A DNA stretch of 64,000 nucleotides from Geomonas propionica (GTDB lineage Bacteria > Desulfobacterota > Desulfuromonadia > Geobacterales > Geobacteraceae). The notes under the pieces are model-generated. The model saw nothing but the letters and a program-made list of their open reading frames with translations, ran no database searches and was not told where the DNA came from. The DNA lies in contig NZ_JAEMHK010000013.1 in the NCBI RefSeq assembly GCF_016458235.1, positions 1 to 64,000 of the forward strand. The letters are read 5' to 3'. Below, piece by piece: positions 27,828-37,824 of the stretch. Position 1 is the stretch's first letter; each line of letters opens with the position of its first letter. The position numbers and the translations under genes are program-made.

Positions 27828-29513
27828 CTAGGCGCGGGTGAGTTGGCGGTACCTGATGCGGTGCGGCTGGTCGGCGGCGGTACCCAGGCGGGCGTGGCGG
27901 TCTTCCTCGTACTCGGAGTAGTTCCCCTCGAACCAGACCACCTTGCTGTCCCCCTCAAAAGCGAGAATGTGGGTGGCAATCCTGTCCAGGAACCAACGGT
28001 CGTGGGAGATGACCACGGCGCAGCCGGCGAAGTTCTCCAGCGCCTCTTCCAAAGCACGCATGGTGTTGACGTCGAGGTCGTTGGTCGGTTCGTCGAGCAG
28101 GATGACGTTGCCGCCTTCCTTGAGCATCTTGGCCAGGTGCACGCGGTTACGCTCGCCGCCGGAAAGCATGCCGACCTTCTTCTGCTGATCGCCGCCGGAG
28201 AAGTTGAAACGGGCTACGTAGGCGCGGGAGTTTACCAGCTGCTTGCCAAGCTGCAATTGCTCCTGCCCGTCCGAGATCACCTCCCAGATGGTCTTGTCCG
28301 GATCAAGGGCGTCCCTGCTCTGGTCCACATAGGAGAGCTTCACGGTGTCGCCAGTCTTGAAGCTGCCGGAATCCGGCTTCTCCTCGCCGGTGATCATGCG
28401 GAACAGGGTGGTCTTGCCGGCGCCGTTGGGGCCGATAACGCCGACGATGCCGCCCGGCGGGAGACGGAACTCCATCCCCTCGATGAGGAGTTTGTCGGCG
28501 TACCCCTTGCTGACGTTCTCCGCCTCGACCACCACACCACCCAGACGCGGCCCGGGCGGAATGAAGATCTCCAGGTCCTTGCCTCGCTGCTCGCTCTCGG
28601 TGTTCAGCATCTCCTCGTAGGAGTTGATGCGCGCCTTTCCCTTGGCGTGACGCCCCTTGGGGGACATCCTGATCCACTCCAGCTCGCGCTTCAGAGTCTT
28701 CTGGCGCTCGCTCTCGGTCTTCTCCTCCTGGGCCAGGCGCTTCTCCTTCTGCTCCAGCCACGAAGAGTAGTTCCCCTGCCACGGGATCCCCTGGCCGCGG
28801 TCGAGCTCCAGGATCCAGCCGGCCACGTTGTCCAGGAAGTAACGGTCGTGGGTGACGGCGATGATGGTGCCGGCGTAGCGCTGCAGGTGCTGCTCCAGCC
28901 AAGCAACGCTCTCGGCGTCCAGGTGGTTGGTAGGCTCGTCCAGAAGGAGGATGTCCGGCTTCTGCAGCAGCAGGCGGCACAGGGCGACGCGGCGCTTTTC
29001 ACCACCGGAGAGGTTGGCGACGTTGGTCTCGGGCGGCGGGCAGCGCAGCGCGTCCATGGCGAGCTCCAGGCGGCTGTCCAGGTCCCAGGCGTCCAGGTGG
29101 TCCAGCTTCTCCTGCACCTTGGCCTGGCGGTCGCAAAGCTTCTCCATCTCGGCGTCGGTCATCTCCTCGCCGAACTTCATGTTTATCTCGTTGAACTCGT
29201 TGACCAAGTCGACCACTTCCTGCACGCCTTCCTCGACGCACTGGCGCACGGTCTTGCTCGGGTCGAGGTTCGGCTCCTGCTCCAGGTAGCCCACCGTGTA
29301 ACCCGGGGAGAGGATGGTCTTGCCGTTGAATTCCTTGTCCACGCCGGCGAGGATCTTCAACAGGGAGCTTTTGCCGGAGCCGTTCAGGCCGAGCACGCCG
29401 ATCTTGGCGCCGTAGAAATAGGAGAGGTAGATGTCTTTCAGCACCGGTTTCTTGTCGTAAAACTTGCTCACACCGATCATCGAGTAGATGACCTTGTTCG
29501 GCTCGATAGCCAT
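27828..29513 (-). CDS. ettA: Energy-dependent translational throttle protein (ABC-F)
   Basis: EttA is a soluble ABC-F ATPase that binds the ribosomal E site and gates the first elongation step according to ATP/ADP ratio. The 561-aa length fits. Two ATP-binding domains have Walker [10 protein letters not shown] and GPNGAGKTT and signatures [12 protein letters not shown] and [12 protein letters not shown], each followed by LLDEPTN. The characteristic arm insertion in domain 1 and the linker between domains are present. It is transcribed alone, from a promoter at 29566-29595. Confidence 0.95.
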   Translation of the reverse strand: MAIEPNKVIYSMIGVSKFYDKKPVLKDIYLSYFYGAKIGVLGLNGSGKSSLLKILAGVDKEFNGKTILSPGYTVGYLEQEPNLDPSKTVRQCVEEGVQEVVDLVNEFNEINMKFGEEMTDAEMEKLCDRQAKVQEKLDHLDAWDLDSRLELAMDALRCPPPETNVANLSGGEKRRVALCRLLLQKPDILLLDEPTNHLDAESVAWLEQHLQRYAGTIIAVTHDRYFLDNVAGWILELDRGQGIPWQGNYSSWLEQKEKRLAQEEKTESERQKTLKRELEWIRMSPKGRHAKGKARINSYEEMLNTESEQRGKDLEIFIPPGPRLGGVVVEAENVSKGYADKLLIEGMEFRLPPGGIVGVIGPNGAGKTTLFRMITGEEKPDSGSFKTGDTVKLSYVDQSRDALDPDKTIWEVISDGQEQLQLGKQLVNSRAYVARFNFSGGDQQKKVGMLSGGERNRVHLAKMLKEGGNVILLDEPTNDLDVNTMRALEEALENFAGCAVVISHDRWFLDRIATHILAFEGDSKVVWFEGNYSEYEEDRHARLGTAADQPHRIRYRQLTRA

Positions 29514-29565
29514 GACTGCCTCCGTATTGTTTTATTAACCTTTGTATCGTTTTGTAAAAGGGCCA

Positions 29566-29595
29566 TTATTACATGCAACTGCCGCGGCATGTCAA
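29566..29595 (-). promoter_or_regulatory. Predicted sigma70 promoter of ettA
   Basis: On the minus strand, TTGACA (29590-29595) and TAATAA (29566-29571) are separated by 18 bp, 52 bp before the ATG. Confidence 0.55.
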
Positions 29596-29618
29596 CTGCC
29601 ATCCCCCGGAGTCCGTCC

Positions 29619-29647
29619 TTGACATTCCCTTTTATGTATAGTTAAAT
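29619..29647 (+). promoter_or_regulatory. Predicted sigma70 promoter of the RCC1-repeat lipoprotein gene
   Basis: TTGACA (29619-29624), 17-bp spacer, TTAAAT (29642-29647), divergent from the ettA promoter. Confidence 0.6.
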
Positions 29648-29683
29648 CCGCCGGATCGAATTAACCTTCAAGGGGTCTATCAT

Positions 29684-31036
29684 ATGCAAAAATGCAGGCG
29701 TTTCGGGCTTTTGATCTGCGCCGGGCTTCTTACTGCCGCACTCTCCGGTTGCGGCGGTTCATCTTCCAGCGACCACATCCCCTCCACGGTCCCCATCTTC
29801 TACGAGCACAGCGTTCTGTTGAAAAACGACTCTGTCTACACTATGGGGTACAACGGTTTCGGCCAGTTGGGCGACGGGACCCTCAAGGAGCGTGAGATCG
29901 CCGTACTGGTACCGGGTATAGCGAACATGACTAAGGGTGTCGCCGGCGTCGCCCATACCATGGTCACCAACGGCACTGAAATCTATGCCTGGGGCTACAA
30001 CCTCTACGGCCAGTTGGGGAACAAAGATGCCTTGACCACCTACCCGGATGCCTTCAAATCCTCGCCGGTGAAGGTTTCCCTCCCCGACACCGTCACCACG
30101 GTGACTGACATCGCCGCAGGAGCATACCACTCCCTCGCCGTCGCCAACGATGAGCTGTATGCCTGGGGCTACAACCTCAACCACCAGCTCGGTACCGGCA
30201 CCACGGCAAACTTCAAGGTTCCCGAGAAGATCATCCGTGGCCACGCGGATGAGGACCTGACTGCGCTGAAGGCGGTCCAGGTCGCCGCCAACGGCTTCCA
30301 CTCCCTTGCCCTCATGGGCGACGGGTCGGTCTACGCGTGGGGGGACAACCGTAAAGGCCAGTCCGGTGTGCTCGGCACCTACTCGACTGCTATTTCGAGC
30401 CCGCGCAAGGTAACCATCCCGGTAACCAACGGCGGCGCGATCACCAGGGTCGCAGCCTCGTCGAGGACCAGCTATGCGCTCGAAGAGAACGTCTCGGGTG
30501 CCCAGACACTTTGGGGCTGGGGCTACAACGGCTACAAGGACGTCAATGACCCCACAAAAACAACCGGGGGGGAGTTGGCGCAAGATCCGGATGTGCTGCA
30601 GCAAACGGCCACCCCCATCCCGGTGCTGTCCATTGCCGCCACGGACGGCAATGTCATCAAGAAGATCGCCACCGGCATCAACCACCTCCTGCTCCTCATG
30701 GGGCCACGCAACAACGACGGCAGTGACGGGAGTTGGTTCGTCCAGGGCGTGGGCTACAACGACAGAGGCCAGTTGGGCAACAACCGCGCGCTGAGCCCCG
30801 GCGGCAACGACACCTCGACCAGCAGCTTCGAGTTCGTCTATGCTCTCAAATCCGCGGCGACCGACGACAGGTTCTACGGAGTTACCGACATCGCCGCCTT
30901 CGGGACCAGTTCCTTCGCCTTGGTCAACGGAACCTGGTATGCCTGGGGGGACAACGAGAGCGGACAGCTTGGCAATACCATAGCCACTGCCACGATCCCG
31001 TACTTCCAGCTCCCGGTCACAGTCAAGTTCCAGTAG
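29684..31036 (+). CDS. RCC1-repeat lipoprotein
   Basis: This is a 450-aa exported lipoprotein: lipobox LSGC (Cys at about residue 23) then a Gly/Ser linker. The rest is a beta-propeller made of RCC1-type repeats, recognised by YAWGYNLYGQLGN, YAWGYNLNHQLGTG, YAWGDNRKGQSG, WGWGYNGYKD, GVGYNDRGQLGNN and YAWGDNESGQLGN. That makes about seven blades, the number of a closed propeller. Bacterial RCC1 proteins at the cell surface are thought to bind ligands or proteins; no partner can be named. It is monocistronic with its own promoter and terminator. Confidence 0.9.
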   Translation: MQKCRRFGLLICAGLLTAALSGCGGSSSSDHIPSTVPIFYEHSVLLKNDSVYTMGYNGFGQLGDGTLKEREIAVLVPGIANMTKGVAGVAHTMVTNGTEIYAWGYNLYGQLGNKDALTTYPDAFKSSPVKVSLPDTVTTVTDIAAGAYHSLAVANDELYAWGYNLNHQLGTGTTANFKVPEKIIRGHADEDLTALKAVQVAANGFHSLALMGDGSVYAWGDNRKGQSGVLGTYSTAISSPRKVTIPVTNGGAITRVAASSRTSYALEENVSGAQTLWGWGYNGYKDVNDPTKTTGGELAQDPDVLQQTATPIPVLSIAATDGNVIKKIATGINHLLLLMGPRNNDGSDGSWFVQGVGYNDRGQLGNNRALSPGGNDTSTSSFEFVYALKSAATDDRFYGVTDIAAFGTSSFALVNGTWYAWGDNESGQLGNTIATATIPYFQLPVTVKFQ

Positions 31037-31052
31037 CTGGATTTGTCAGAAA

Positions 31053-31099
31053 GGATACGGCTTTAGCCTTCAGTCAGCAGGCTCAGCCGTACCCCTTTT
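31053..31099 (+). terminator. Rho-independent terminator after the RCC1 lipoprotein gene
   Basis: A long imperfect hairpin (GGATACGGCTTTAGCCT pairing with AGGCTCAGCCGTACC) is followed by CCTTTTC. Confidence 0.7.
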
Positions 31100-31102
31100 C
31101 CC

Positions 31103-31130
31103 TTGACTTGATTGACGCAAATAGTTTAGT
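31103..31130 (+). promoter_or_regulatory. Possible promoter of the lysS-led envelope cluster
   Basis: TTGACT (31103-31108) and TTTAGT (31125-31130), 16-bp spacer, lie 50 bp before lysS. The -10 is weak. Confidence 0.35.
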
Positions 31131-31180
31131 TTGACGGATTGTTTCACAGCCCAACGCGGTAAAGAAAGGTTGCAGATAAC

Positions 31181-32659
31181 ATGGAAGAGTTGAGCGAACT
31201 GCTGCTGCAGAGAAGACGCAAGGTAGATGCATTGTGGGAGGCGGGTATCAACCCGTACCCGAACGATTATAAGCCTCAGCATACCTCCGCCGACGTGCGC
31301 GATGCCTACGGCGACAAGGAAGTGATCGAGGATGACCCGCAGACCTTCGTGGTCGCCGGCCGCATCATCATGCGCCGCTCTTTCGGCAAGGCCGCCTTCG
31401 TGCAGGTGCAGGACCGCAAGGGGCGCATGCAGCTTTACCTGAAGAAGGACACCATCGGCGAGGAGCTCTTCGCCGAGTTCGAGAACTATGATATCGGCGA
31501 CATCATCGGCGCCACCGGCACCCCGTTCAGGACCAAGACCGGCGAGCTTTCCCTGGCGGTCACCACCGTGCGCCTCTTGACCAAGTCGCTGCTGCCGCTG
31601 CCGGAGAAGTTCCACGGCCTGACCGACGTGGAGACCCGCTACCGTCAGCGCTACGTCGACCTGATCGTTTCCCCGGAGGTGCGCGAGGTATTCTACAAGC
31701 GCTCCAAGGTCGTGCATCTCATCCGCGAGTTCATGACCAAGAACGACTTCCTGGAAGTCGAGACCCCGATGATGCACCCGATCCCCGGCGGCGCCACCGC
31801 GAAGCCGTTCGTGACCCACCACAACGCGCTGGACATGGAACTGTTCCTGCGCATCGCCCCGGAGCTCTACCTGAAGCGCCTGGTGGTGGGCGGTTTCGAG
31901 CGCGTCTTCGAGATCAACCGCAACTTCCGTAACGAAGGGATCTCGGTACGCCACAATCCCGAGTTCACCATGATGGAGTTCTACCAGGCCTACGCGACCT
32001 TCGAGGACCTGATGAACTTCACCGAGGAGCTGCTCTGCCACGTGGCCCAGGAACTCCTGGGGACGCTGGACTTCACCTACGGCGGCGAGCCGATTAGCTT
32101 CCAGCGCCCCTGGAAGCGGTTCACCGTGAAAGAGGCGATCCTTGAGTACGGCGACATCGACGCCAAGTCCCTCGAGGACCGCGACCTCGCCTACGCCTAC
32201 GCTCAGAAAATCGGGCTGGAGCTCACCGAGGACATCGGCTACGGCAAACTGATCACCGAGATCTTCGAGGAAGTCGCCGAGACCAAGCTGATCCAGCCGA
32301 CCTTCATCACCAATTACCCGACCGAGGTGTCGCCGCTGTCCAGGAAGAACGATCACGATCCCGACTACGTGGACCGCTTCGAGTTCTTCTGCGCCGGGCG
32401 CGAGATGGCCAACGCCTTCTCGGAGCTGAACGACCCGCGCGACCAGAAGGAGCGCTTCCTGGCCCAGGTGGCCGCCAAGGACAAGGGTGACGAAGAGGCG
32501 CACTACATGGACGAGGACTACATCCGCGCCCTGGAGTACGGCCTGCCGCCGACCGCCGGCGAAGGTATCGGCATCGACCGCCTGGTCATGCTCCTCACCG
32601 ACTCCCCGTCGATCCGCGACGTAATCCTGTTCCCGCAGCTGCGCAAAGAGGGCAAATAA
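31181..32659 (+). CDS. lysS: Lysyl-tRNA synthetase, class II
   Basis: LysS charges tRNA-Lys. The 492-aa protein has an N-terminal OB-fold anticodon-binding domain (about 60-150) and a class II core. Motif 2 reads FEINRNFRNEGISVRHNPEFT and motif 3 near the C-terminus reads GEGIGIDRLVMLLTD. The stop codon overlaps the start of lolC by one base (TAATG), so lysS heads the long envelope cluster and shares its transcript. Confidence 0.97.
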   Translation: MEELSELLLQRRRKVDALWEAGINPYPNDYKPQHTSADVRDAYGDKEVIEDDPQTFVVAGRIIMRRSFGKAAFVQVQDRKGRMQLYLKKDTIGEELFAEFENYDIGDIIGATGTPFRTKTGELSLAVTTVRLLTKSLLPLPEKFHGLTDVETRYRQRYVDLIVSPEVREVFYKRSKVVHLIREFMTKNDFLEVETPMMHPIPGGATAKPFVTHHNALDMELFLRIAPELYLKRLVVGGFERVFEINRNFRNEGISVRHNPEFTMMEFYQAYATFEDLMNFTEELLCHVAQELLGTLDFTYGGEPISFQRPWKRFTVKEAILEYGDIDAKSLEDRDLAYAYAQKIGLELTEDIGYGKLITEIFEEVAETKLIQPTFITNYPTEVSPLSRKNDHDPDYVDRFEFFCAGREMANAFSELNDPRDQKERFLAQVAAKDKGDEEAHYMDEDYIRALEYGLPPTAGEGIGIDRLVMLLTDSPSIRDVILFPQLRKEGK

Positions 32660-33909
32660 TGCCCTTTGAGCTCTTCATAGGGCTGCGCTACCTGAAGGCG
32701 AAGCGCAAATCGACCTTCATCTCGCTGATCACGCTGATCTCGGTCGCTGGCGTGGCGCTGGGGGTCATGGCCCTCATCATCGTGCTGGCCGTGATGACCG
32801 GCTTCGAAGAGGACCTCAAGGAGAAGATCCTTGGGACCAACGCGCATGTCGTGGTCTTAAACAGCCTGGGCGCGGTGCAGGACTACCCGCAGGTGATGAA
32901 GAAAATTCAGAGCATAGACGGCGTGGTCGCGTCGACCCCGTTCATCTACAACCAGGTCATGCTCTCCACCGGCAAGAACGTTTCCGGAGTCGTGCTGCGC
33001 GGCATCGACGTCGCCACCGACGCCAAGGTCACCAACCTGCACAAGTCGATGGTCGAGGGGGACTTGAATTCCCTGGAGCCCGAGGTGGGCAAGACCCCCG
33101 GCGTGGTGATCGGTAAGGAGCTCGCCAAGAACCTGGGACTGTTCCTGGGTGACACGGTGGACGTGATCTCTCCGATGGGGAACATCACCCCGCTCGGCAT
33201 GATGCCCAAGCTGAACCGCTTCCGCATCACCGGCATCTTCAACACCGGCATGTTCGAGTACGATTCGACGCTCGCCTACGTTTCGCTCAAGGAAGCCCAG
33301 CAGTTCCTGGGGCTTGGCGACGTGGTGACCGGCATCCAGTTGAGGGTGCGCGACGTCTACAAGACCGGCGAGCTGGCGCGGGAGATCGACCGCGAACTGG
33401 GCCCCCCGTACCATGCCCGCGACTGGATGCAGATGAACAAGAACATCCTGTTCGCGCTGAAGACCGAGAAGAGCGTGATGTTCATCATCCTGACCCTGAT
33501 CGTGCTGGTGGCCGCCTTCGGCATCGCCTCCACGCTGTTCATGGTGGTCATGGAGAAGACCCGCGACATCGCGATACTGAAGTCGATGGGGGCGACCAGC
33601 CGCAGCATCATGCGCATCTTCGTCTTCGAAGGGCTCATCATCGGCGTCTTGGGCACCATCATGGGCGTCCTGGGGGGACTCCTGGTCGCCCTCAACCTGG
33701 AGCCGATCGTCTCGGTGATCCAGAAGCTGACCGGTTTCGAGCTTTTCAGCAAGGACATCTACTACCTGGACCACTTCCCGTCCCAGGTGGTGGCCTCCGA
33801 CGTGGTGCTGATCAGCGTCACCGCCGTGCTGATCTCCTTCGCCGCGACGCTGTACCCCTCCTGGGCCGCCTCGCGCATGGCCCCGGCCGAGGCGCTGCGC
33901 TATGAGTAG
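32659..33909 (+). CDS. lolC: Lipoprotein-releasing ABC transporter, permease subunit
   Basis: This protein extracts mature lipoproteins from the inner membrane for passage to LolA. The 416-aa protein has the LolC/E family layout: one N-terminal TM helix ([20 protein letters not shown]), a large periplasmic domain (about 50-270), then three C-terminal TM helices of the FtsX/MacB fold ([20 protein letters not shown] and following, with [19 protein letters not shown]). Only one permease gene is present, so it may act as a homodimer or LolF-like. It overlaps lolD by 8 bp. Confidence 0.94.
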   Translation: MPFELFIGLRYLKAKRKSTFISLITLISVAGVALGVMALIIVLAVMTGFEEDLKEKILGTNAHVVVLNSLGAVQDYPQVMKKIQSIDGVVASTPFIYNQVMLSTGKNVSGVVLRGIDVATDAKVTNLHKSMVEGDLNSLEPEVGKTPGVVIGKELAKNLGLFLGDTVDVISPMGNITPLGMMPKLNRFRITGIFNTGMFEYDSTLAYVSLKEAQQFLGLGDVVTGIQLRVRDVYKTGELAREIDRELGPPYHARDWMQMNKNILFALKTEKSVMFIILTLIVLVAAFGIASTLFMVVMEKTRDIAILKSMGATSRSIMRIFVFEGLIIGVLGTIMGVLGGLLVALNLEPIVSVIQKLTGFELFSKDIYYLDHFPSQVVASDVVLISVTAVLISFAATLYPSWAASRMAPAEALRYE

Positions 33910-34582
33910 CCTGCTCGAGGTAAAGAACCTGTTCAAGTCCTACGGGACCGGTGAGGCCAAGGTCGAGGTCCTGAAGGGGATCGACCTTATCGTGGCGGCG
34001 GGCGACACCATCGCGCTGGTGGGTCCCTCCGGCGCCGGCAAGAGTACGCTGCTGCACGTGATGGGGACCATCGATCGTCCCACCACCGGCGAGGTGCTCT
34101 TCGATGGCGAGAAGATCTTCAACCTCGCCGACCAGCCGCTGGCCTCGTTTCGCAACCGCTCCATCGGCTTCGTCTTCCAGTTCCACCACCTGCTGCCGGA
34201 GTTCTCGGCGCTGGAAAACGTGATGATGCCGCTTCTGATCGGCGGTGAGAAGCGCGCCCGCTGCGAAGGACGCGCGCTCCAACTTTTGAAGGACGTGGGG
34301 CTTTCCCACCGGGTCACCCACCGGCCGGGTGAGCTCTCCGGCGGCGAACAGCAAAGGGTCGCCATTGCGCGGGCCCTGGTGCGCGAGCCGAAGCTCCTTC
34401 TGGCTGACGAACCGACCGGCAACCTGGACATGAAGACCAGCGAAGAGGTGCATGCGCTCTTGTACGAGATTCAGCGCAACACCGGCATCTCCCTGGTGAT
34501 CGTGACCCACAACGAGCAGCTCGCGGCCGGCATGGCGCGCACCGTCAGGATGGTGGACGGCAAGGTAGTCGAGGCGGCCTGA
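33902..34582 (+). CDS. lolD: Lipoprotein-releasing ABC transporter, ATP-binding subunit
   Basis: LolD powers lipoprotein release with the permease encoded upstream. The 226-aa ATPase has Walker [10 protein letters not shown], a Q-loop in [18 protein letters not shown] (the LolD-type signature), ABC signature [15 protein letters not shown], Walker [12 protein letters not shown] and the His switch VTHN. It is translationally coupled to lolC and followed by bamA after 54 bp. Confidence 0.96.
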   Translation: MSSLLEVKNLFKSYGTGEAKVEVLKGIDLIVAAGDTIALVGPSGAGKSTLLHVMGTIDRPTTGEVLFDGEKIFNLADQPLASFRNRSIGFVFQFHHLLPEFSALENVMMPLLIGGEKRARCEGRALQLLKDVGLSHRVTHRPGELSGGEQQRVAIARALVREPKLLLADEPTGNLDMKTSEEVHALLYEIQRNTGISLVIVTHNEQLAAGMARTVRMVDGKVVEAA

Positions 34583-34636
34583 CCGCGCCTCTCTTTTTAT
34601 TGATGATTATTTTCTTTGGCTTTTTCGGGGGACCCT

Positions 34637-37066
34637 TTGCTGCGTAAATCGATATCTACCCTGCTTGCCGCACAGTTGATGCTTTGTCTTTCGGTTTCTG
34701 CCCAGGCCGAGCAGGCTGCGGCCGGTAAGGCCACCGATACCACCTCCGCGGACAAGGCTGCTGCCGAAAAGACCGCTGCCGACAAGGCGGCCGGCGAGCA
34801 GGCGGCCGGCGAAAAGATCGTGGCGATCAAGATCGTGGCGATCAAGATCGGCGGCAACCACCGCATCGAGACGGCAGCCGTCCTTCAGGCGGTCCGTCTC
34901 AAGGCAGGCGACGTCGTCACCCCCGACAAAGTCGACGCGGACATCCGGGCCATCTACAAACTCGGCCACTTCACCGACGTCAAGGCGCAGAGCGAGACCA
35001 AGGACGGGGGCGTGGTCCTCGAGTACGTGGTCACCGAAAAGCCGATCGTGCGCGAGGTGAAGATCGAGGGGGCCAAGGAACTCTCCACCGACAAGGTGCG
35101 CGAGGCGATCGAGATCAAGCCCAACAGCGTCTTCTCCCCCAAGGACCTGCAAAAGAGCGTCAAGAAGGTGAAGAAGCTCTACGCCGACGAGGGGTACTAC
35201 CTCGCCGAGGTCTCCGGCGACCTGAGCATGCGCTCCGATACCGACGTCCACGTCATCTTCCGTATCAAGGAAGGGGACAAGGTCCTGATCGAGAAGATCG
35301 AGTTCGAAGGGAACCGCGCCTTCCCGGACAAGAAGTTGAAGAAGACCATGGAGACCGGCGAGAAGTGGTTCCTTTCCTGGCTCACCGGCGCGGGCACCTA
35401 CAAGGAAGAGGTGCTCAAAAACGATGTCAACCTCCTCACCGAATACTACATGAACAACGGCTACGTCAACGTGAAGGTCGGCGAGCCGAAGGTGGAACTG
35501 CTCCCGGACCGCAAGGGCCTCAGGGTGAGCATCGGCATCACCGAAGGCGAGCAGTACCGCATCGGCAAGCTGGGCTTCAAGGGCGAGCTGTTGGAGACCG
35601 AGACCGTGCTGAACGGCAAGCTCAAGGAGAAGCCGGGCCAGCTCTTCAGCCGCGCCGACCTGCGCAGCGACGTGTTCGGTCTGACCGACCTGTACGCCGA
35701 CAAGGGGTACGCCTTCGCCAACGCCAACCCGCTCACCAAGCTGAACGCCGACAGCCACACCATCGACATCACCTTCGACATGGAGAAGGGACAGAAGGTC
35801 ACCATCGACCGGATCAACATCACCGGCAACGTGAAGACTCGCGATAAGGTGGTGCGCCGCGAACTGAAGCTCGACGAAGGGGACCAGTACAGCTCCACCG
35901 CCCTTAAGAAAAGCAAGCAGAACCTGATGAACACCGGCTTCTTCGAGGAGGCAAACCTGGCCACCGCCAAGGGAAGCACCGCCGACAAGCTCGACATAAA
36001 CGTCGAGGTCAAGGAGAAACCGACCGGGACCTTCAGCATCGGCGCCGGTTACAGCTCGCTGGACGGCATCATCGGGCAGGGCTCCGTGCAGCAGGCGAAC
36101 TTCCTGGGGCTTGGCCTCAAGGCGACCGCGGCGGCATCGCTGGGGAGCAAGTCGCAAACCTACAACCTCGGCCTCACCGATCCTTATTTCATGGACACCA
36201 AGTGGACCCTGGGCGGCGACATCTACCGTAATGAGCGGCAGTACCTCGACTACACCCGCAGGGCGACCGGCGGCGACATCAAGGCGGGCTACCCCCTCTC
36301 CGACACGGTCAGTACTTTCTGGCTCTATAAGTACGAGATCAAGGACATCTTCGACGAGTCGCCGGAGTTGAGAAAGAGCATCAACGATGGCGCCGTGCTG
36401 GAGCCGGAAAAGAAATCCACCACCAGCGCCGTCATTGCCAGCATCTCCAGGAACACTACCGATTACCGCCTCGATCCCTCCATCGGGATGATGAACTCCC
36501 TGTCGATAGAGTTCGCCGGCCTGGGCGGCAGCAACCGGTACGTGAAGTACATCACCGAGAACACCCTGTTCCATCCCCTGTTCTACGGCGTGGGCTCCGT
36601 GCGCGGCACCTTGGGCTATGTCCAGTCCTATGGTGGCAAAGAGATCCCCATCGACGAGAAGTTCTACCTGGGCGGCATCAGCTCGCTGCGCGGCTTCTCC
36701 TCCCGTACGGTGAGCCCCTTTAAGACCACCACGGTCTTCGACAAGGACGCCAACGGCTATGCGGACAAGCCCAAGGACAACCGCGTCTACCTGGGAGGCT
36801 CGATCGAGGCAGTGGCGAACGTGGAATGGACCTTCCCGCTCTTGAAGGACGCCGGGCTCAAAGGGGTGCTCTTCTTCGACGCAGGCAACAGCGACAACAG
36901 CTTCGACAAGACCTTCGGCACCGTGCTGACCAGCTACGGCGGCGGCATCAGGTGGTACTCTCCGATCGGCCCCCTGAGGCTGGAGTACGGGGTTCCCATC
37001 AACCCCAGGGAAGGGATCGACAACAAAAAAGGCAAATTCGAATTCTCGATCGGCAGCATTTTCTAA
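34637..37066 (+). CDS. bamA: Outer membrane protein assembly factor
   Basis: BamA is the central barrel of the machine that inserts beta-barrel proteins in the outer membrane. From TTG 34637 (SD GGGGGA) it is 809 aa with a signal peptide ending AQA. A low-complexity Ala/Lys/Glu linker (about residues 26-58) follows, with a duplicated VAIKI. Then come five POTRA domains to about residue 425 and an Omp85 barrel that ends FEFSIGSIF with the C-terminal Phe. The lid-lock motif region reads GISSLRGFSSRTV. The extended linker before POTRA1 is unusual. It sits between lolD and skp in the classical order. Confidence 0.95.
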   Translation: MLRKSISTLLAAQLMLCLSVSAQAEQAAAGKATDTTSADKAAAEKTAADKAAGEQAAGEKIVAIKIVAIKIGGNHRIETAAVLQAVRLKAGDVVTPDKVDADIRAIYKLGHFTDVKAQSETKDGGVVLEYVVTEKPIVREVKIEGAKELSTDKVREAIEIKPNSVFSPKDLQKSVKKVKKLYADEGYYLAEVSGDLSMRSDTDVHVIFRIKEGDKVLIEKIEFEGNRAFPDKKLKKTMETGEKWFLSWLTGAGTYKEEVLKNDVNLLTEYYMNNGYVNVKVGEPKVELLPDRKGLRVSIGITEGEQYRIGKLGFKGELLETETVLNGKLKEKPGQLFSRADLRSDVFGLTDLYADKGYAFANANPLTKLNADSHTIDITFDMEKGQKVTIDRINITGNVKTRDKVVRRELKLDEGDQYSSTALKKSKQNLMNTGFFEEANLATAKGSTADKLDINVEVKEKPTGTFSIGAGYSSLDGIIGQGSVQQANFLGLGLKATAAASLGSKSQTYNLGLTDPYFMDTKWTLGGDIYRNERQYLDYTRRATGGDIKAGYPLSDTVSTFWLYKYEIKDIFDESPELRKSINDGAVLEPEKKSTTSAVIASISRNTTDYRLDPSIGMMNSLSIEFAGLGGSNRYVKYITENTLFHPLFYGVGSVRGTLGYVQSYGGKEIPIDEKFYLGGISSLRGFSSRTVSPFKTTTVFDKDANGYADKPKDNRVYLGGSIEAVANVEWTFPLLKDAGLKGVLFFDAGNSDNSFDKTFGTVLTSYGGGIRWYSPIGPLRLEYGVPINPREGIDNKKGKFEFSIGSIF
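34816..34845 (+). repeat. 15-bp in-frame tandem duplication in bamA
   Basis: The unit GATCGTGGCGATCAA occurs twice with no change and starts a third time. It repeats VAIKI just before POTRA1. Confidence 0.85.
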
Positions 37067-37091
37067 ATCCATGCACTGCAAGGAGCAAGTC

Positions 37092-37607
37092 ATGAAACGT
37101 TTCATCGTGGCAATTTCGCTGGTTCTGGCACTTCCGCTTTCGGTACTGGCTGCCGACGGTTCCAAGATCGGTTCCGTTGACATCCAGAAAGTGCTGTCGC
37201 AGTCCGACGCGGGCAAAGACGCGAAGGACCAACTGATGCAGAAGGCCTCCAAGTACGAGGCCGAGAAGACCGCCAAGGAAGCTGAGCTCCTCAAGCTGAA
37301 GGGCGAACTGGAGAGCCAGGGAACCGCGCTGCTGAACGAGGCGGCCCGTGGTGCGAAAGATCGCGACTACCAGAAGGGGATGAAGGACTACCAGCGCTTC
37401 CTGAAGGACGCCCAGGACGACCTGCAGCTGAAGAACTCCGAGTACACCAACAAGATCCTCGACGAGATCGGCAAGGTGGTCCAGGAGTTCGGTCGCAAGA
37501 GCGGCTACACCGCCATCTTCAGCAGGGAGACCATGGTCTACGTGGACCCCGCCGCCGACGTGACCGACGCGGTGCTGAAGGCCTTCAACGACAGCAGGAA
37601 AAAATAA
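37092..37607 (+). CDS. skp: Periplasmic chaperone of the OmpH/Skp family
   Basis: Skp holds unfolded outer-membrane proteins on their way to BamA. The 171-aa protein has a signal peptide (FIVAISLVLALPLSVLA, cleavage before ADG). The start of the mature domain IGSVDIQKVLSQSDAG is typical. A long Lys/Glu/Gln-rich coiled-coil stretch forms the tentacles, and it ends with the conserved FGRKSGYTAIFSRETMVYVD. ATG 37092 follows SD AAGGAG; an upstream ATG at 37071 is not used. The gene stands 25 bp after bamA. Confidence 0.95.
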   Translation: MKRFIVAISLVLALPLSVLAADGSKIGSVDIQKVLSQSDAGKDAKDQLMQKASKYEAEKTAKEAELLKLKGELESQGTALLNEAARGAKDRDYQKGMKDYQRFLKDAQDDLQLKNSEYTNKILDEIGKVVQEFGRKSGYTAIFSRETMVYVDPAADVTDAVLKAFNDSRKK

Positions 37608-37611
37608 AACC

Positions 37612-37812
37612 CGTTCAACGTTCAACGTTCGACGTTAAGACCCTCCCCCCCTGCCAAAGGGGGGCAGAGGGACTGCAATCCGCAATGGCGCGCGCAGTCT
37701 TCCTGCCCTCTCAAGCTCGGGGGAATTGTCGTTTTTGAGAGGGAATAAGTCACGATGGGCGCGGCCTGAGGCCACCCACTTTACGAACGTTGAACATTGA
37801 ACGTTGAACATT
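37612..37812. repeat. Structured inverted-repeat element between skp and lpxD
   Basis: The ends are tandem GTTCAAC units (37612-37636) and their inverted counterparts GTTGAAC (37785-37812). Inside lie nested stems: CCCCCC/GGGGGG near 37645-37664, GACTGC/GCAGTC, and CCCTCTCAA/TTGAGAGGG (37706-37743). The whole 200 bp lies exactly in the gap. No coding potential is seen. Confidence 0.65.
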
Positions 37813-37824
37813 GTCGAGGTTTGA

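Noticed and set aside
34607-37294. Very long open frame (about 900 codons) antisense to bamA
   Set aside because: It mirrors the codon bias of bamA. Its translation is rich in Leu/Val/Gly/His without any domain, and it has no ribosome-binding site. The same holds for long antisense frames opposite ettA (27843-29645), lysS (31070-32503) and msbA (41437-43287).
37612-37812. Repeated GTTCAAC units, considered as a CRISPR array
   Set aside because: The units are 7-8 bp, contiguous or inverted, with no spacers of regular length and no cas genes in the window.
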